Shown here piece by piece: positions 8,675-17,924 of a stretch of DNA of 64,000 nt. Position 1 is the first letter of the stretch. Each line of letters begins with the position of its first letter. The stretch is from Cephaloticoccus sp. Its GTDB lineage: Bacteria > Verrucomicrobiota > Verrucomicrobiia > Opitutales > Opitutaceae. The position numbers and the translations under genes were made by a program. The DNA lies in NCBI GenBank assembly GCA_021734075.1, contig JAIPJW010000001.1, positions 17,374-81,373 on the forward strand, given 5' to 3'. The notes beneath the pieces are model-generated. The model did no database searches and was not told the origin of the DNA. It worked only from the letters and a program-made list of their open reading frames with translations.

Positions 8675-9586
8675 ATGGAACAACGCTTTCACCAACACCT
8701 CCCGCCCCCGCCGATCGTCAACGTGCCCGAAGCCCGGGTGCCAACTGATCTGGACGAATACCTTTTTGATCTCAACGGCTTTGTCATTCTGCGTGGTGTC
8801 CTGTCGCCCGAGGAAGTCGCCGACGCCAATGCCCGCATCGATACGATCCCGCGTTCCCTGCCGCGCAAGGGCTGGCATGGATGGGTGCAACGTGAAGATC
8901 ACCCCGAACATCGCGGCATCAGCTACCAGCAGGTATACGAATTGGGCGGCACCTTGGAGCGAATGATCGATCACCCGAATTACATCAACTACGTGCTGCG
9001 TTTCATCGGCGGGCACGACACTTTCGATTACCACCACGGTCCGGCCTTCATTGACGAGAATTTCTACACCATCCGGGGACCCGGTGAGGCCATCCCCTTG
9101 CATGCCGGGGGACATGACCGGGCCAAACGCATGTCCTTTGGTTACCACAACGGCCGGTTTCAGTGCAACCAGATCAATGTGCTCATCGCCTTCACCGACA
9201 TCGGACCCGGCGACGGAGCAACAATGGTGATTCCCGGTTCCCACAAATCCAACATTGCCCATCCGGAATTCAGCCGCCCCAAACGCGTGGAAGAATGGGG
9301 GGATGGTGGCGGCGGTTCGGTCGATGGCATCGCCGGGGCGATGGAAGTCCACATGTCGGCGGGTGATGCAATCGTGTTTGTGGACGCGACCTGTCATGGT
9401 TCGGCCAAGCGGGTGAATCCCGGTGAGCGCAAGATCGCAGTATACCGTTATGGTTCCTCCTGGAACCGCACGCGTTGGGGCTATCACGCCTCACCGGAAT
9501 TACTCGCGCGCGCCAATCCTGTTGCCCGCAAGCTGGTGCACCCCCAGGAATACATCCGCCCACCCGGCACCGACCCCCGCTGGTAA
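8675..9586 (+). CDS. Phytanoyl-CoA dioxygenase (PhyH) family protein
   Basis: 303 residues, cytoplasmic. The double-stranded beta-helix pattern of Fe(II)/2-oxoglutarate dioxygenases is visible: FDLNGFVILRGVLSPEEV at the start, DYHHGPAFIDENFY and LHAGGHDR in the middle, VLIAFTDIGPGDGATMVIPGSH, and the distal FVDATCHGS. The HxD...H metal set is probably drawn from LHAGGHD and the CHGS histidine, but I cannot assign it exactly. Family members hydroxylate diverse small molecules, and verrucomicrobial copies are often beside sugar dehydrogenases. Divergent from araC and closed by a hairpin terminator 7 bases after the stop. Confidence 0.88.
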   Translation: MEQRFHQHLPPPPIVNVPEARVPTDLDEYLFDLNGFVILRGVLSPEEVADANARIDTIPRSLPRKGWHGWVQREDHPEHRGISYQQVYELGGTLERMIDHPNYINYVLRFIGGHDTFDYHHGPAFIDENFYTIRGPGEAIPLHAGGHDRAKRMSFGYHNGRFQCNQINVLIAFTDIGPGDGATMVIPGSHKSNIAHPEFSRPKRVEEWGDGGGGSVDGIAGAMEVHMSAGDAIVFVDATCHGSAKRVNPGERKIAVYRYGSSWNRTRWGYHASPELLARANPVARKLVHPQEYIRPPGTDPRW

Positions 9587-9592
9587 TTCTAG

Positions 9593-9618
9593 GGCGGGGT
9601 CGCTGACCCCGCCATTTT
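9593..9618 (+). terminator. Hairpin terminator after phyH
   Basis: Perfect 9-bp stem GGCGGGGTC / GACCCCGCC with a 3-base loop, followed by ATTTTGTT. It lies between convergent genes and could serve both directions, though the T-run is short. Confidence 0.7.
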
Positions 9619-9624
9619 GTTGGG

Positions 9625-10512
9625 CTATCCCGCGAGCAAACGATTGCACAGCTCGAGCAATCGCGCGCGCAACGGTTCGCTGCGGGCGGCAAAACCTCGT
9701 TGGTAGAGCTCGTATGCAGTGCGCCCTGCCTCGGTTTCCACCGGGATGGGTGCGAAACCAAGCGCGCTCAGATCATAGGGGCTGGCTCGCATGTCCACCT
9801 CCCGGATGTCCCGGGCCAGTTCGAAGCAATCGGCTACGAGTTCGCTGGGGGTGAAGGGCGCGAGTTTGAAAGCCCACTTGTAGAGATCCATGTTGGCATG
9901 AAGGCAACCCCGCTGTTCATTTTGCAGCACGGTCGTCCGTTCGGGCTGCAATTTATTGAGGGGCCGGGCCGGGCCGGTGAAAAACCGGAACGCATCGAAA
10001 TGGGAGCAGCGCAGCGGAGTGGCTTCCACGATGCGGGCGAGTTCATCCGGAGGAAACCGCAACGGGCAGGTGTTGTGGCGAATCTCGTCCGGCGTTTGTC
10101 GGTAAACCATCGCCCATTCATGCAGGCCAAAGCAGCCGAAGAAAGCGGGGCGCTCCCTCGTGGTGCGCAACAGCTCCTGCAACCAAACGAGAAAATTCCG
10201 CCGCGGCGGCGGCAGAGCTGCCACGTCGAGCATCACCCCGGCGGTGGACTCCTTATATTCGGACCAACGCAGATACTCCCGCGCACGTTCGCCCGCCAGG
10301 CTGACATCCGGTCCGGGATGCCAACGGCGCAGCCAGGCGGCGCGATAAGCATAGTAGTCGAAGAGAAAATCATAGACCGGATGCTTCTCGCCCCGAGCCG
10401 CCCGGGCCTGATGGGGATCAGTCCAAGCGCGCACTCGCCTCTCGTGCGCCTGTTGCCGCTCGAGCCAGTCAGGCTCGGTGAGCAGAGTGAATATGGGTGC
10501 AACAACGGACAT
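9625..10512 (-). CDS. Conserved protein, unknown function
   Basis: 295 residues, soluble. Conserved-looking segments are KHPVYDFLFDYYAYRAAWLRRWHPG (about 43-67), ERPAFFGCFGLHEWAMVYR (about 120-138) and QNEQRGCLHANMDLYKWAFKLAPF. Proteins with this HPV-DFLF-YY-R-RRWHPG pattern occur in actinobacteria and verrucomicrobia and are often labelled 3-methyladenine DNA glycosylase; I recall that label but see no glycosylase helix-hairpin-helix motif to support it. Many His, Cys and Asp residues in the middle could bind metal. Start at ATG 10512. Function is unassigned. Confidence 0.75.
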   Translation of the reverse strand: MSVVAPIFTLLTEPDWLERQQAHERRVRAWTDPHQARAARGEKHPVYDFLFDYYAYRAAWLRRWHPGPDVSLAGERAREYLRWSEYKESTAGVMLDVAALPPPRRNFLVWLQELLRTTRERPAFFGCFGLHEWAMVYRQTPDEIRHNTCPLRFPPDELARIVEATPLRCSHFDAFRFFTGPARPLNKLQPERTTVLQNEQRGCLHANMDLYKWAFKLAPFTPSELVADCFELARDIREVDMRASPYDLSALGFAPIPVETEAGRTAYELYQRGFAARSEPLRARLLELCNRLLAG

Positions 10513-10603
10513 GGGAGGGCCCGAATGGTGAGCAAAAGGGTGAAAACGTCAAAGCGACTGACAAAGGGATTTACCCCAATGCAGCTCAATGCCACCAAGG
10601 GAT

Positions 10604-11113
10604 ATGACTCCCAAACGCATCCAAATCACGGGAGCTTCCGGATCGGGCACGACGACCTTAGGACTGGCTTTGAGCCAACTACTGGGGTGGAAGCAGATAG
10701 ATGCTGATGATTACTATTGGTTGCCCACGACACCACCTTTTCAGGAAAAACGCGATAGCACGGAGCGACTTAAATGGATTATGAAGGATTTACAATCCGA
10801 GCAAGGAGCCATCGCTACGGGTTCTGTGATCGGGTGGGGTCGGGAGTTGGAGGACGCATTCGATCTGATCGTTTATCTTCATATCCCAGCCGAGATCAGA
10901 TTGCAGCGGCTAAAAGACCGCGAAATCGAGCGTCATGGTGAGATCAACCCAGAGTTCATCGAATGGGCTTCACGCTTTGATGAAGGCGACCTGACGGTGC
11001 GTAGTCGCCAACTCATTGAAAAATGGATGGGTGAACGGCAGGCGCAAATCCTGCGGCTGGAAGGTGATCTGTCGGTGGAGGAAAGAGTCGCGGTGGTGTT
11101 GGCTCAACTGTAG
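10604..11113 (+). CDS. Small P-loop NTPase, adenylate/shikimate-kinase-like
   Basis: 169 residues from ATG 10604; ATG 10589 would add five residues (AAGGG just before 10604 is too close to be an ideal SD). The Walker A is GASGSGTTTL near the N-terminus, where the usual K of GxGK[ST] is replaced by T. This GSGTTT form is known in a family of bacterial nucleotide-kinase-like proteins. IDADDYYWLPTTPPF follows as the substrate-side Asp segment, and LKDREIERHGE resembles a lid. It probably phosphorylates a small molecule or nucleotide in the cytoplasm. It overlaps the 3' end of the convergent beta-mannosidase gene by 10 bases. Confidence 0.82.
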   Translation: MTPKRIQITGASGSGTTTLGLALSQLLGWKQIDADDYYWLPTTPPFQEKRDSTERLKWIMKDLQSEQGAIATGSVIGWGRELEDAFDLIVYLHIPAEIRLQRLKDREIERHGEINPEFIEWASRFDEGDLTVRSRQLIEKWMGERQAQILRLEGDLSVEERVAVVLAQL

Positions 11114-13608
11114 GAGTCGACCAACGATTGATACGTCAGTGCGCCCTTGATGACGGCGACCGCGGTGGGCTCGTCAAACTCCACGACAACGTCCTTCCGT
11201 TCATGCGGGTAGAGTTCGAAGTAATTGTCCGAGGCGTGATGCTTGAGGTCGCCCAGCGCAAAGGCGAAGCGGTGCTGGAAAACGTTGGACTTGAAGGTCA
11301 GCAAGACCTGGGTCGGCGTAAGCCGCCGAATCACCACCTCGGCATTACCTCGTGGCAAATCGACAAAGCGGGGGGGCGAAAGAAAAGTGGTTTCCTCGCT
11401 GACGCGCACTCCGTCTATTTCCAGGGCACAACGCAGGTAAAGCTGGTCGCGCCCGTGTTGTGCAAGTGGTCTATCGAGATCGAGCGTGTGTTGACACGTG
11501 CTTTGTCCGTAACGGAGTGCGACTTTCCGATTCCCGCCGAGCACAATGCTGCCATCGAGGTGAAAGAGGTCCCAGAGCAGGATGCCTTCGGCTGATTCCG
11601 GCCGGTCATAAACGGTGTAAAGATGAACCTTGCGCACATTCGAGCGTCGGTAATTGCCGATAATGGTGCTCTCCTGCCCGGACACATGCGCGCTGACCAG
11701 GGCCGGGACAAAGAAGCGGCGGGCCACATGATGCAGGGCTTTCCAACGCCCGGTGTGTTCGATCGAGCTCCATGAAGCCACCGGCCAGCAATCGTTGAGC
11801 TGCCAGTAAAGTGCGCCCATGCAGACGGGCATGTTGCGGCGGTAGTGTTCCACGCCGGTTTGCATGCAATGCGCCTGATTGAGTTGCGACAGGTAGACGA
11901 GGGCGTCCTGGTTTTTGGGAAAGCGGTAGAGGCGCGAAACGTAATCCAGAATGATTTGGTTGCCGGCGGCATTTTTCTGGTGGTTCTCCATCACCGGACC
12001 GAAGACATTGCGGTCAGCCGGCGGGCAGAAGGTCGCCTGCGTTTCGGGTGAGGCGTAACTTTGCATGCCGAATTCCGAAACAAAGCGGAAGCGCCACTTT
12101 TCATAATCCTTCACCGGGTGCCGCGCGTGCCAGACATCCCAAAAGTGGGTGTCGCCGCTTTGTTCCCCCAGGGCCTTGACCGTGTAGTCATTGCTGCGCT
12201 TTTCCCCCCGGTAGGGTGAAGTGGGCCAATAGGGTGTGGCGCCGTCAAATTTGGCGACCGCGGCCGGCAGTATTTTATGGAAAATTGCGTCGTAGTTGCG
12301 CCTCAACTTGGGGCGGTTTTGCAACGTGGTCCAGTTGAGGGTTTCAATCTCGTTGTTGCCGCACCAGAGCGCGAGGGAGGCCCGGTGGCGGATCCGGCGG
12401 ATGTTGTGCTCCGCCTCGGTTTTTACGCTGGTGAGGAAGGCCCGGTCGCCGGGATAGAGCGTGCAGGCAAACATGAAGTCCTGCCAGACAAGCAGGCCAA
12501 GTTCGTCGCACACATCATAGAAGTCCTCGCTCTCGTAGATGCCACCGCCCCAAACGCGCAGCATGTTCATGTTGGCGCGCACCGCCGAGAGCAGGTCGCG
12601 CTCGTAGTCGGCCCGCCTCAGTCCGGCGACAAAGCTGTGCGCGGGGATCCAGTTGGCGCCTTTCGCGAAAATCAGCCGGCCATTGACGACGAATTGGAAC
12701 GCTTCGCCCCATTTATCCTTTGAGCGATCCAGCGCAATGGTGCGTAACCCGATCCGGCGCGACCACGTGCCGAGCTCGCGACCGGTCTGATCGCACGCCA
12801 CGACTTTCACCGTGTAGAGCGATTGCGAGCCATGGCCCGCCGGCCACCATAGCTGCGGATCTTTGACGACCAGCTGAAGCTCCTCGGCCGCGCCCCCGGT
12901 CGACGCGACCACTTGGTGATCCAAGGACAAAGTAACCCAATAGGTTACTTTTCGATCTGTGCGGACGAGTTCGGGAGTGACCGTGAGGGCTACCTGACCA
13001 CGCTTGGAATGATCCTGCGTGAGGTGCACTGACGCGAGCCGGTTGGCTGTCCATGCTTCCAGACGCAGATCCCGCCAGATACCCGCCGTGACGAAGCGCG
13101 GTCCCCAGTCCCAGCCGAACTGGCATTGCTCCTTGCGAAAAACGGAACAGCGACCGACCGAGTCATTGAACTCCTGGATATGATGCTCGGGTCTGGTTTT
13201 GGGCAGAGCCTTGCCGGCACTGGCGAAATGGAAACGCAACTCATTGCGCCCGCGTTTGAGCTTGGGCCGCACTTCCCACCGGTGGCTGATGAACATGTTG
13301 TCCGTCGCGGCAATTTTTTGGCCGTTGAGAAAGACCGTGCACAGGGTGTCGAGCCCGTCGCATACGAGTTCGACCTGCGCTTCGGCCAGCAGTTTGGCCG
13401 AGGCATTGAAGGTGGTGCGATATTCCCAGTCATGCTGTTCGATCCACTGGAGATCGAGTTCATTGGTGCCAAAAAATGGATCCGGAATCAGGCCTTTTCG
13501 GTGCAAGTCGCAATGCACGCAACCGGGAACAACGGCGGAAATCCAAGTGGATGGCTTGGTGGTGTCGCGCAAGCGCCAGGTGGAGTCGGAGAGGGAAATA
13601 ATTTGCAT
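11104..13608 (-). CDS. Beta-mannosidase, glycoside hydrolase family 2
   Basis: 834 residues. The N-terminal sugar-binding domain has VPGCVHCDLHRKGLIPDPFFGTNE and HDWEYRTTF, typical of GH2 beta-mannosidases. The TIM barrel carries the acid/base Glu in WCGNNE (E420) and the nucleophile in SEFGMQSY (E512), with the spacing of about 92 residues seen in characterised enzymes. The C-terminal beta domains follow. There is no signal peptide, so it acts in the cytoplasm on imported oligosaccharides, releasing terminal beta-mannose, for example from Man-beta-1,4-GlcNAc or mannobiose. It is the third gene of an operon behind a GlcNAc-kinase-like protein (one base gap) and a SIS protein. Confidence 0.96.
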   Translation of the reverse strand: MQIISLSDSTWRLRDTTKPSTWISAVVPGCVHCDLHRKGLIPDPFFGTNELDLQWIEQHDWEYRTTFNASAKLLAEAQVELVCDGLDTLCTVFLNGQKIAATDNMFISHRWEVRPKLKRGRNELRFHFASAGKALPKTRPEHHIQEFNDSVGRCSVFRKEQCQFGWDWGPRFVTAGIWRDLRLEAWTANRLASVHLTQDHSKRGQVALTVTPELVRTDRKVTYWVTLSLDHQVVASTGGAAEELQLVVKDPQLWWPAGHGSQSLYTVKVVACDQTGRELGTWSRRIGLRTIALDRSKDKWGEAFQFVVNGRLIFAKGANWIPAHSFVAGLRRADYERDLLSAVRANMNMLRVWGGGIYESEDFYDVCDELGLLVWQDFMFACTLYPGDRAFLTSVKTEAEHNIRRIRHRASLALWCGNNEIETLNWTTLQNRPKLRRNYDAIFHKILPAAVAKFDGATPYWPTSPYRGEKRSNDYTVKALGEQSGDTHFWDVWHARHPVKDYEKWRFRFVSEFGMQSYASPETQATFCPPADRNVFGPVMENHQKNAAGNQIILDYVSRLYRFPKNQDALVYLSQLNQAHCMQTGVEHYRRNMPVCMGALYWQLNDCWPVASWSSIEHTGRWKALHHVARRFFVPALVSAHVSGQESTIIGNYRRSNVRKVHLYTVYDRPESAEGILLWDLFHLDGSIVLGGNRKVALRYGQSTCQHTLDLDRPLAQHGRDQLYLRCALEIDGVRVSEETTFLSPPRFVDLPRGNAEVVIRRLTPTQVLLTFKSNVFQHRFAFALGDLKHHASDNYFELYPHERKDVVVEFDEPTAVAVIKGALTYQSLVDSYS

Positions 13609-13609
13609 T

Positions 13610-14542
13610 TCAAGAGGGGAGCCGGGCCAGCAGTCGGCGAACCCCTTCGATCGGGGCCTCGGTGATTTCGTGCAGTTCGCACCGCCAATCGAGGCGGGTG
13701 GCCAGGGTATCCTTCACCGCCGGGCCGCGCAGGATTGCGCCGCTGAGTCCAACCGGAAGCCGGGAGTTGGTATTGCCGCCAAAGCAGCGCGCAATGACTT
13801 CGTTGGCCAGTTCCGCGAGCTTGGCCACGGAGGCGCACAGAATTTCACGGGCTACCTCATCGCCGCTGGCGGCGAGTCTGGTGACGTGAGGTGCGAACGT
13901 GGAGATCAACGAGGCAGCCTTCGTATCGGCATAGAAATGGCGGGTGAGAGCGTTGGCGTTGTGAAGATCCGTTGCCTGACAGATCTCGGCCCCCAGCGCG
14001 GAGGGGGCGGCCCAGCCTTGCAATTCAAGAATGGCCCGGGCGACGGCGTGTTGACCCAAATCGTAGGCACTGGCGGGATCGCCCAGGCGCCAGCCCAACC
14101 CACCGGCAAAGTGCGTCGAGTCATCCGGACTCCGCGCGGCAACGAATGATCCGGTGCCGGAGTGCAGGACGAGTCCGGCTTTTCCATTGGTGGCAAGTTC
14201 GAGCACGGGAAAGGAATCATCGAAGGTTTGCACCCGCCCAAAGCCGGTGATGGTGACGGCGAACTCGCTCCAAAACGAACGGCTGCCGGCCATGCAAAAC
14301 AGTGTGTCAGTGATGGTGGCGGCGGGGTGAGTTTGCCGGGCCGATTCCCCGAGCGCCTGCAAATTATCCGACACAATGGCATGAATGGCCGCCGGGGTAA
14401 TGATACTGGGACTGCAGCCCGGGGCGCTGCGCCGATCAATGACTGTCCCGGTGACGTCGGTCAGAATAAATTCCGTCTTGGTGCCGCCGCCATCAATGCC
14501 GATTTTAAATGCAGGTTTGCCCACGGTAGACACGGAAAGCAT
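13610..14542 (-). CDS. BadF/BadG/BcrA-type ATPase, probable N-acetylglucosamine kinase
   Basis: 310 residues. The ASKHA phosphate-1 motif is IGIDGGGTKTEFIL (about 14-27), phosphate-2 VLHSGTGSFVA (about 128-138), then AGGLGWRLGDPASAYDLG, the stretch typical of eukaryote-type GlcNAc kinases. GLSGAILRGP near the C-terminus is the adenosine motif. The likely reaction is ATP-dependent phosphorylation of GlcNAc (or glucosamine) to the 6-phosphate. Its stop is one base from the start of the beta-mannosidase gene, so the two are translated together. Together with the SIS protein this suggests use of mannose-GlcNAc disaccharides. Substrate is inferred. Confidence 0.88.
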   Translation of the reverse strand: MLSVSTVGKPAFKIGIDGGGTKTEFILTDVTGTVIDRRSAPGCSPSIITPAAIHAIVSDNLQALGESARQTHPAATITDTLFCMAGSRSFWSEFAVTITGFGRVQTFDDSFPVLELATNGKAGLVLHSGTGSFVAARSPDDSTHFAGGLGWRLGDPASAYDLGQHAVARAILELQGWAAPSALGAEICQATDLHNANALTRHFYADTKAASLISTFAPHVTRLAASGDEVAREILCASVAKLAELANEVIARCFGGNTNSRLPVGLSGAILRGPAVKDTLATRLDWRCELHEITEAPIEGVRRLLARLPS

Positions 14543-14607
14543 GGATGGGTTGTCAGCCCAAGCTCAATCCGTGGCATCACGCCGGCCAAAATCGATGCAA
14601 GCGGGTC

Positions 14608-15336
14608 TTAGGCGACCTGACGACTGAGGCGGTGGCGGTATTTGGCGGCGACTTTGCGGTTGTGTTCGATGGCCCCGGGGAGGTTTTGACTCTTGAAAAG
14701 CGGCAGGGGGTGACGGTGAGCCTGAAGCCAGGCGATGACCTCGAGCATGAGCAGATTGAGCAGGGTGGCTCCGACCAAGGTGGAGGTCGGACCGGAAAAC
14801 TGACCTTCGCCGATATCGATCAGCGTGTCCCCCGGCACGCCGAGGTTGTCGAGGACATGATCCGCAATGGCGTGCAGGTTTTGTCCGCCGGGATGGACGG
14901 TTTTGGTATGGGTGGACATTTGCACGGAAGTGAGGCCAATGATGGTCAGTCCCTTTTGCTTGGCATACAGGGCGACCTCGAGAGGCGCGCTGTTCTTGCC
15001 CGAGTTGGAGATGACAATCATGCATTCGCCGGGCAGCATTTGATACTGCCGGTCGTAGCGACCGACGAGTTCCGTGCCGTAGCCGACCAAATTTTCAATA
15101 AAACCCCCGGTGGGATCGATGATGCCACTCACACAGGCCAACCCACCGGCGCGACCGATGATTTCGCGACCGATGACTTCACTATGGCCGCTGCCAAAAA
15201 CGTGCAGCACGCCATCCTGGGCAACGGAGGCGCCGATCAGCGCGGCACAACGGGTGATGACTGCAGCATTGGTGTCGCGAGCCCGGGCCAGCAGGGCCGT
15301 GGACTTTTCGTAAAAGGAATCAGCCGGTGATGACAT
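14608..15336 (-). CDS. SIS-domain sugar-phosphate protein (UPF0309 type)
   Basis: 242 residues, a single SIS domain: VLHVFGSGHSEVIGREIIGRAGG (about 43-65), then CMIVISNSGKNSAPLEVALYAK, the classic phosphosugar-binding SNSG loop, and HAIADHVLDNLGVPGDTLIDI. Length and motifs fit the UPF0309 family of putative sugar isomerase/aldolase-domain proteins often next to GlcNAc-kinase or PTS genes. It is first in the minus-strand operon with the GlcNAc-kinase-like gene 65 bases downstream. It may isomerise, deaminate or cleave an ether on an amino-sugar phosphate, or sense one. Start ATG 15336. Confidence 0.88.
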   Translation of the reverse strand: MSSPADSFYEKSTALLARARDTNAAVITRCAALIGASVAQDGVLHVFGSGHSEVIGREIIGRAGGLACVSGIIDPTGGFIENLVGYGTELVGRYDRQYQMLPGECMIVISNSGKNSAPLEVALYAKQKGLTIIGLTSVQMSTHTKTVHPGGQNLHAIADHVLDNLGVPGDTLIDIGEGQFSGPTSTLVGATLLNLLMLEVIAWLQAHRHPLPLFKSQNLPGAIEHNRKVAAKYRHRLSRQVA

Positions 15337-15481
15337 GCGACAGTGCTAGCAGATATTGCGGTCGTGGGGGAAATGGAATCGTGGCCCGACCCCCGATTAT
15401 CAGCCGGAAAGCTCAACCGGGCCGAATAATATCCTTCACTCATTTCACAGATGGACGAAGCTGACGGCAACCCGAATCCCC

Positions 15482-17437
15482 ATGCGCAACATCATCACGT
15501 TACTCTGCACCAGTGTTGTCATCGCCCTGCCCGTCCGGGCCGAGCGTCTGCCGGTTGAGGTGTTTGCCAATCCGCCGGCCTTTACCGACATGAGACTTTC
15601 GCGGGATGGAAAATATGTGGTCTACAAGGCGGAGTTTGAGGATGCGGAGCGGGTATTTATCCGGGAGATAGACACCAAGAAAGTGCTGGCGGTGGAAATG
15701 CCGTCGGCGGCCACCAATCTTTATGGCCGCATCGGGAGCATGGCTTGGATTTCCTCAAAACGCCTGCTGATCAGCACCTACATGGGCTATGTCGCGATCG
15801 ATGCCGATGGCGACGACTACACCATGCTGACCGGCTCGGCCCGGATCTACAGCATGAACCGCCAGGACAACCAACGCATTCGGTCCGGGAGCTTGGTTTT
15901 TTCGGCCCGCGATACGGAAAGTGACAAGGTGTTGATCGAGGAATACGATCAATCGGTCGGTGATATGCGCACAGGTTACACCAAATCACCCGAACCGAAT
16001 GTGATCAGTCTCAACACGCGCAGCGGCACCTTCATGCGGGAACTGGAGAATCCCGGCGGGGTGGTGGGCTGGCTCGCGGACCGGCAGGGCATATTGCGGT
16101 TGGGCGTCAAGGTAAAGGGCCTCAAACGCTACGTCATCTATCGTGAGGATGAAAAGGCCCCGTGGAGAATATTGCAGGGTTTGGGCGATGATCCGTTGGA
16201 TGCCGATCCCTTGGGGTTCAGTTACGATGGCACGGAGATCTACGTGGCAAAGATTTCATCGGACGGGCACCACGCCATCTATAAGTATGATTTGCAGAAT
16301 GATAAATTGGGTGAATCGATCCTGGGGCACGGACTTTACGATATTGGCCCGAGTAACTATGGCGGACCCATCTCGGCGCCGGACGGTCGCTTGATTGGCA
16401 TCCACTACTATACCGAGGTTGCCCGCGTGTTTTGGTTGGACCCGATTTATGCGGGAATCCAGCAACAGCTCGACGCGGCCATTCCCAAGTCGATCAACCG
16501 CATTATCAGCATCAGCAACGACGAGCAGCATTTGCTGGTCTTTGCCTCCACCGCTCAAAATCCCGGCACCTATTATCTTTTTGACCGGACCAACAGCACC
16601 CTTGGCAAGTTTGTGGATGTGATGCCATGGGTGGATCCCGAGAAGATGGCGGAAATGTTGCCTTTGAAGATCAAGGCCCGCGATGACCTGATGCTGCGCG
16701 GCTACCTCACGGTGCCGCCCGACAAGGCAATGAAGAACCTGCCGCTGGTGGTGTTGGTGCATGGCGGGCCGTGGGGGAGGGACACCTATGGTTTCGACCC
16801 CCAGGTCCAATTTTTGGCCAACCGGGGCTACGCCGTGTTACAGATCAACTACCGCGGTTCGACCGGCTACGGTCTGGATTTCTACAAGAAGGGCTTTCGC
16901 GTTGTGGGCACCACCATGCAGGATGACATCGAAGACGCCACCCGCTGGGCCATCGCCAAGGGCATCGCCGACCCCAAGCGAGTCGCGATCATGGGGACCA
17001 GTTTTGGCGGTTACTCCACTCTGATGGGTCTGATCCGCACGCCGGATCTTTACTGCTGTGGCATCGACGTCGCCGGGGTGACCAATTGGCCCGACATTAT
17101 CAAGTATGGCGGGGCCATGAATCCGACCGGCTTTGCCTTCAATGTGGATCGCATCGGTGATCCGGTAAAAGATGCGGATGCCTTGCGGGCGATTTCGCCG
17201 GTTTACCACGTGGACCGGATTCAGGCTCCGCTTTTGATCGTCCACGGGCACGACGACCCGGTGGTGCCTTATGATCAGGCCAAGGAACTGGTCGCCGCGC
17301 TCGACAAGGCGGGCAAGTCCTACGAGATGGTCGCCAAATTCAACGAACCGCACGGCATCTTTAACTACAAGAATCGCATCGATTTCTACAATCGCATGGA
17401 AGCCTTCCTGACCAAGCACATGCCGGCCGGGGAATGA
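15482..17437 (+). CDS. Exported S9 family (prolyl oligopeptidase-like) peptidase
   Basis: 651 residues from ATG 15482; the frame is open further upstream but only this start gives a signal peptide (MRNIITLLCTSVVIALPVRA, cleavage before ERLP). The N-terminal part is a beta-propeller with repeated SRDGKYVVY / SNDEQHLLV blades. The C-terminal alpha/beta hydrolase has VLVHGGPWGRDTYGFD, the nucleophile elbow GTSFGGYS (S507), Asp in HGHDDPVVP (D592) and His in NEPHGIFNY (H624), so the catalytic triad is complete. It should act in the periplasm or outside as a dipeptidyl- or acylaminoacyl-peptidase in peptide use. A VOC gene follows. Confidence 0.95.
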   Translation: MRNIITLLCTSVVIALPVRAERLPVEVFANPPAFTDMRLSRDGKYVVYKAEFEDAERVFIREIDTKKVLAVEMPSAATNLYGRIGSMAWISSKRLLISTYMGYVAIDADGDDYTMLTGSARIYSMNRQDNQRIRSGSLVFSARDTESDKVLIEEYDQSVGDMRTGYTKSPEPNVISLNTRSGTFMRELENPGGVVGWLADRQGILRLGVKVKGLKRYVIYREDEKAPWRILQGLGDDPLDADPLGFSYDGTEIYVAKISSDGHHAIYKYDLQNDKLGESILGHGLYDIGPSNYGGPISAPDGRLIGIHYYTEVARVFWLDPIYAGIQQQLDAAIPKSINRIISISNDEQHLLVFASTAQNPGTYYLFDRTNSTLGKFVDVMPWVDPEKMAEMLPLKIKARDDLMLRGYLTVPPDKAMKNLPLVVLVHGGPWGRDTYGFDPQVQFLANRGYAVLQINYRGSTGYGLDFYKKGFRVVGTTMQDDIEDATRWAIAKGIADPKRVAIMGTSFGGYSTLMGLIRTPDLYCCGIDVAGVTNWPDIIKYGGAMNPTGFAFNVDRIGDPVKDADALRAISPVYHVDRIQAPLLIVHGHDDPVVPYDQAKELVAALDKAGKSYEMVAKFNEPHGIFNYKNRIDFYNRMEAFLTKHMPAGE

Positions 17438-17453
17438 GTTGAAGTTCGGTCCG

Positions 17454-17912
17454 ATGATTCAAGCCATTGATCATTTGAATATCGTGGTCGCCGACCTTCC
17501 GAGATCGGTGACCTTCTATACGGAACTGCTCGGTTTTCACCTGATCAAGGAGGCCCGGCTCGAGGGGGCGTGGATCGATCGCATCGTGGGCCTGAAGGGG
17601 GTGCGGGGACGGGTGGCGTATGTGGTGGCACCAGCCGGGGAACCGCGCATCGAACTGTTATGTTACGACTCGCCCCAGGGCGAAGCTCCGGAGGCAAATC
17701 GACAGGCCAATACCCGGGGGTTGCGTCATCTCGCGCTGCGCGTGGCTGATATTCATGCGATGACAGCGAGACTCCGCGCTGCCGGGGTCGAGGTCTTCAG
17801 CGACCCGGTGCAGGTGCCGCAAGGAATCGTGGAGCATGAGCAAGGAGCAAAGACCCTGGTCTATTTCCTTGATCCCGACGGGGTGATTTTGGAACTGGCA
17901 GAGTATCGCTGA
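17454..17912 (+). CDS. VOC (glyoxalase/bleomycin resistance) family protein
   Basis: 152 residues from ATG 17454; TTG 17439 is an alternative. It contains one complete VOC pair of beta-alpha-beta-beta-beta units: IDHLNIVVADLPRSVTFYTELLGF, then RHLALRVADIHAMTARLRAAGVEV and VYFLDPDGVILELAEY. Metal ligands are expected at H7, E in RIELLCY, H in RHLAL and E in ILELAEY. Such proteins are lactoylglutathione lyases, methylmalonyl-CoA epimerases or dioxygenases; the sequence alone does not choose. Short gap behind the S9 peptidase gene. Confidence 0.88.
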   Translation: MIQAIDHLNIVVADLPRSVTFYTELLGFHLIKEARLEGAWIDRIVGLKGVRGRVAYVVAPAGEPRIELLCYDSPQGEAPEANRQANTRGLRHLALRVADIHAMTARLRAAGVEVFSDPVQVPQGIVEHEQGAKTLVYFLDPDGVILELAEYR

Positions 17913-17924
17913 CCTTCCGGGGAC

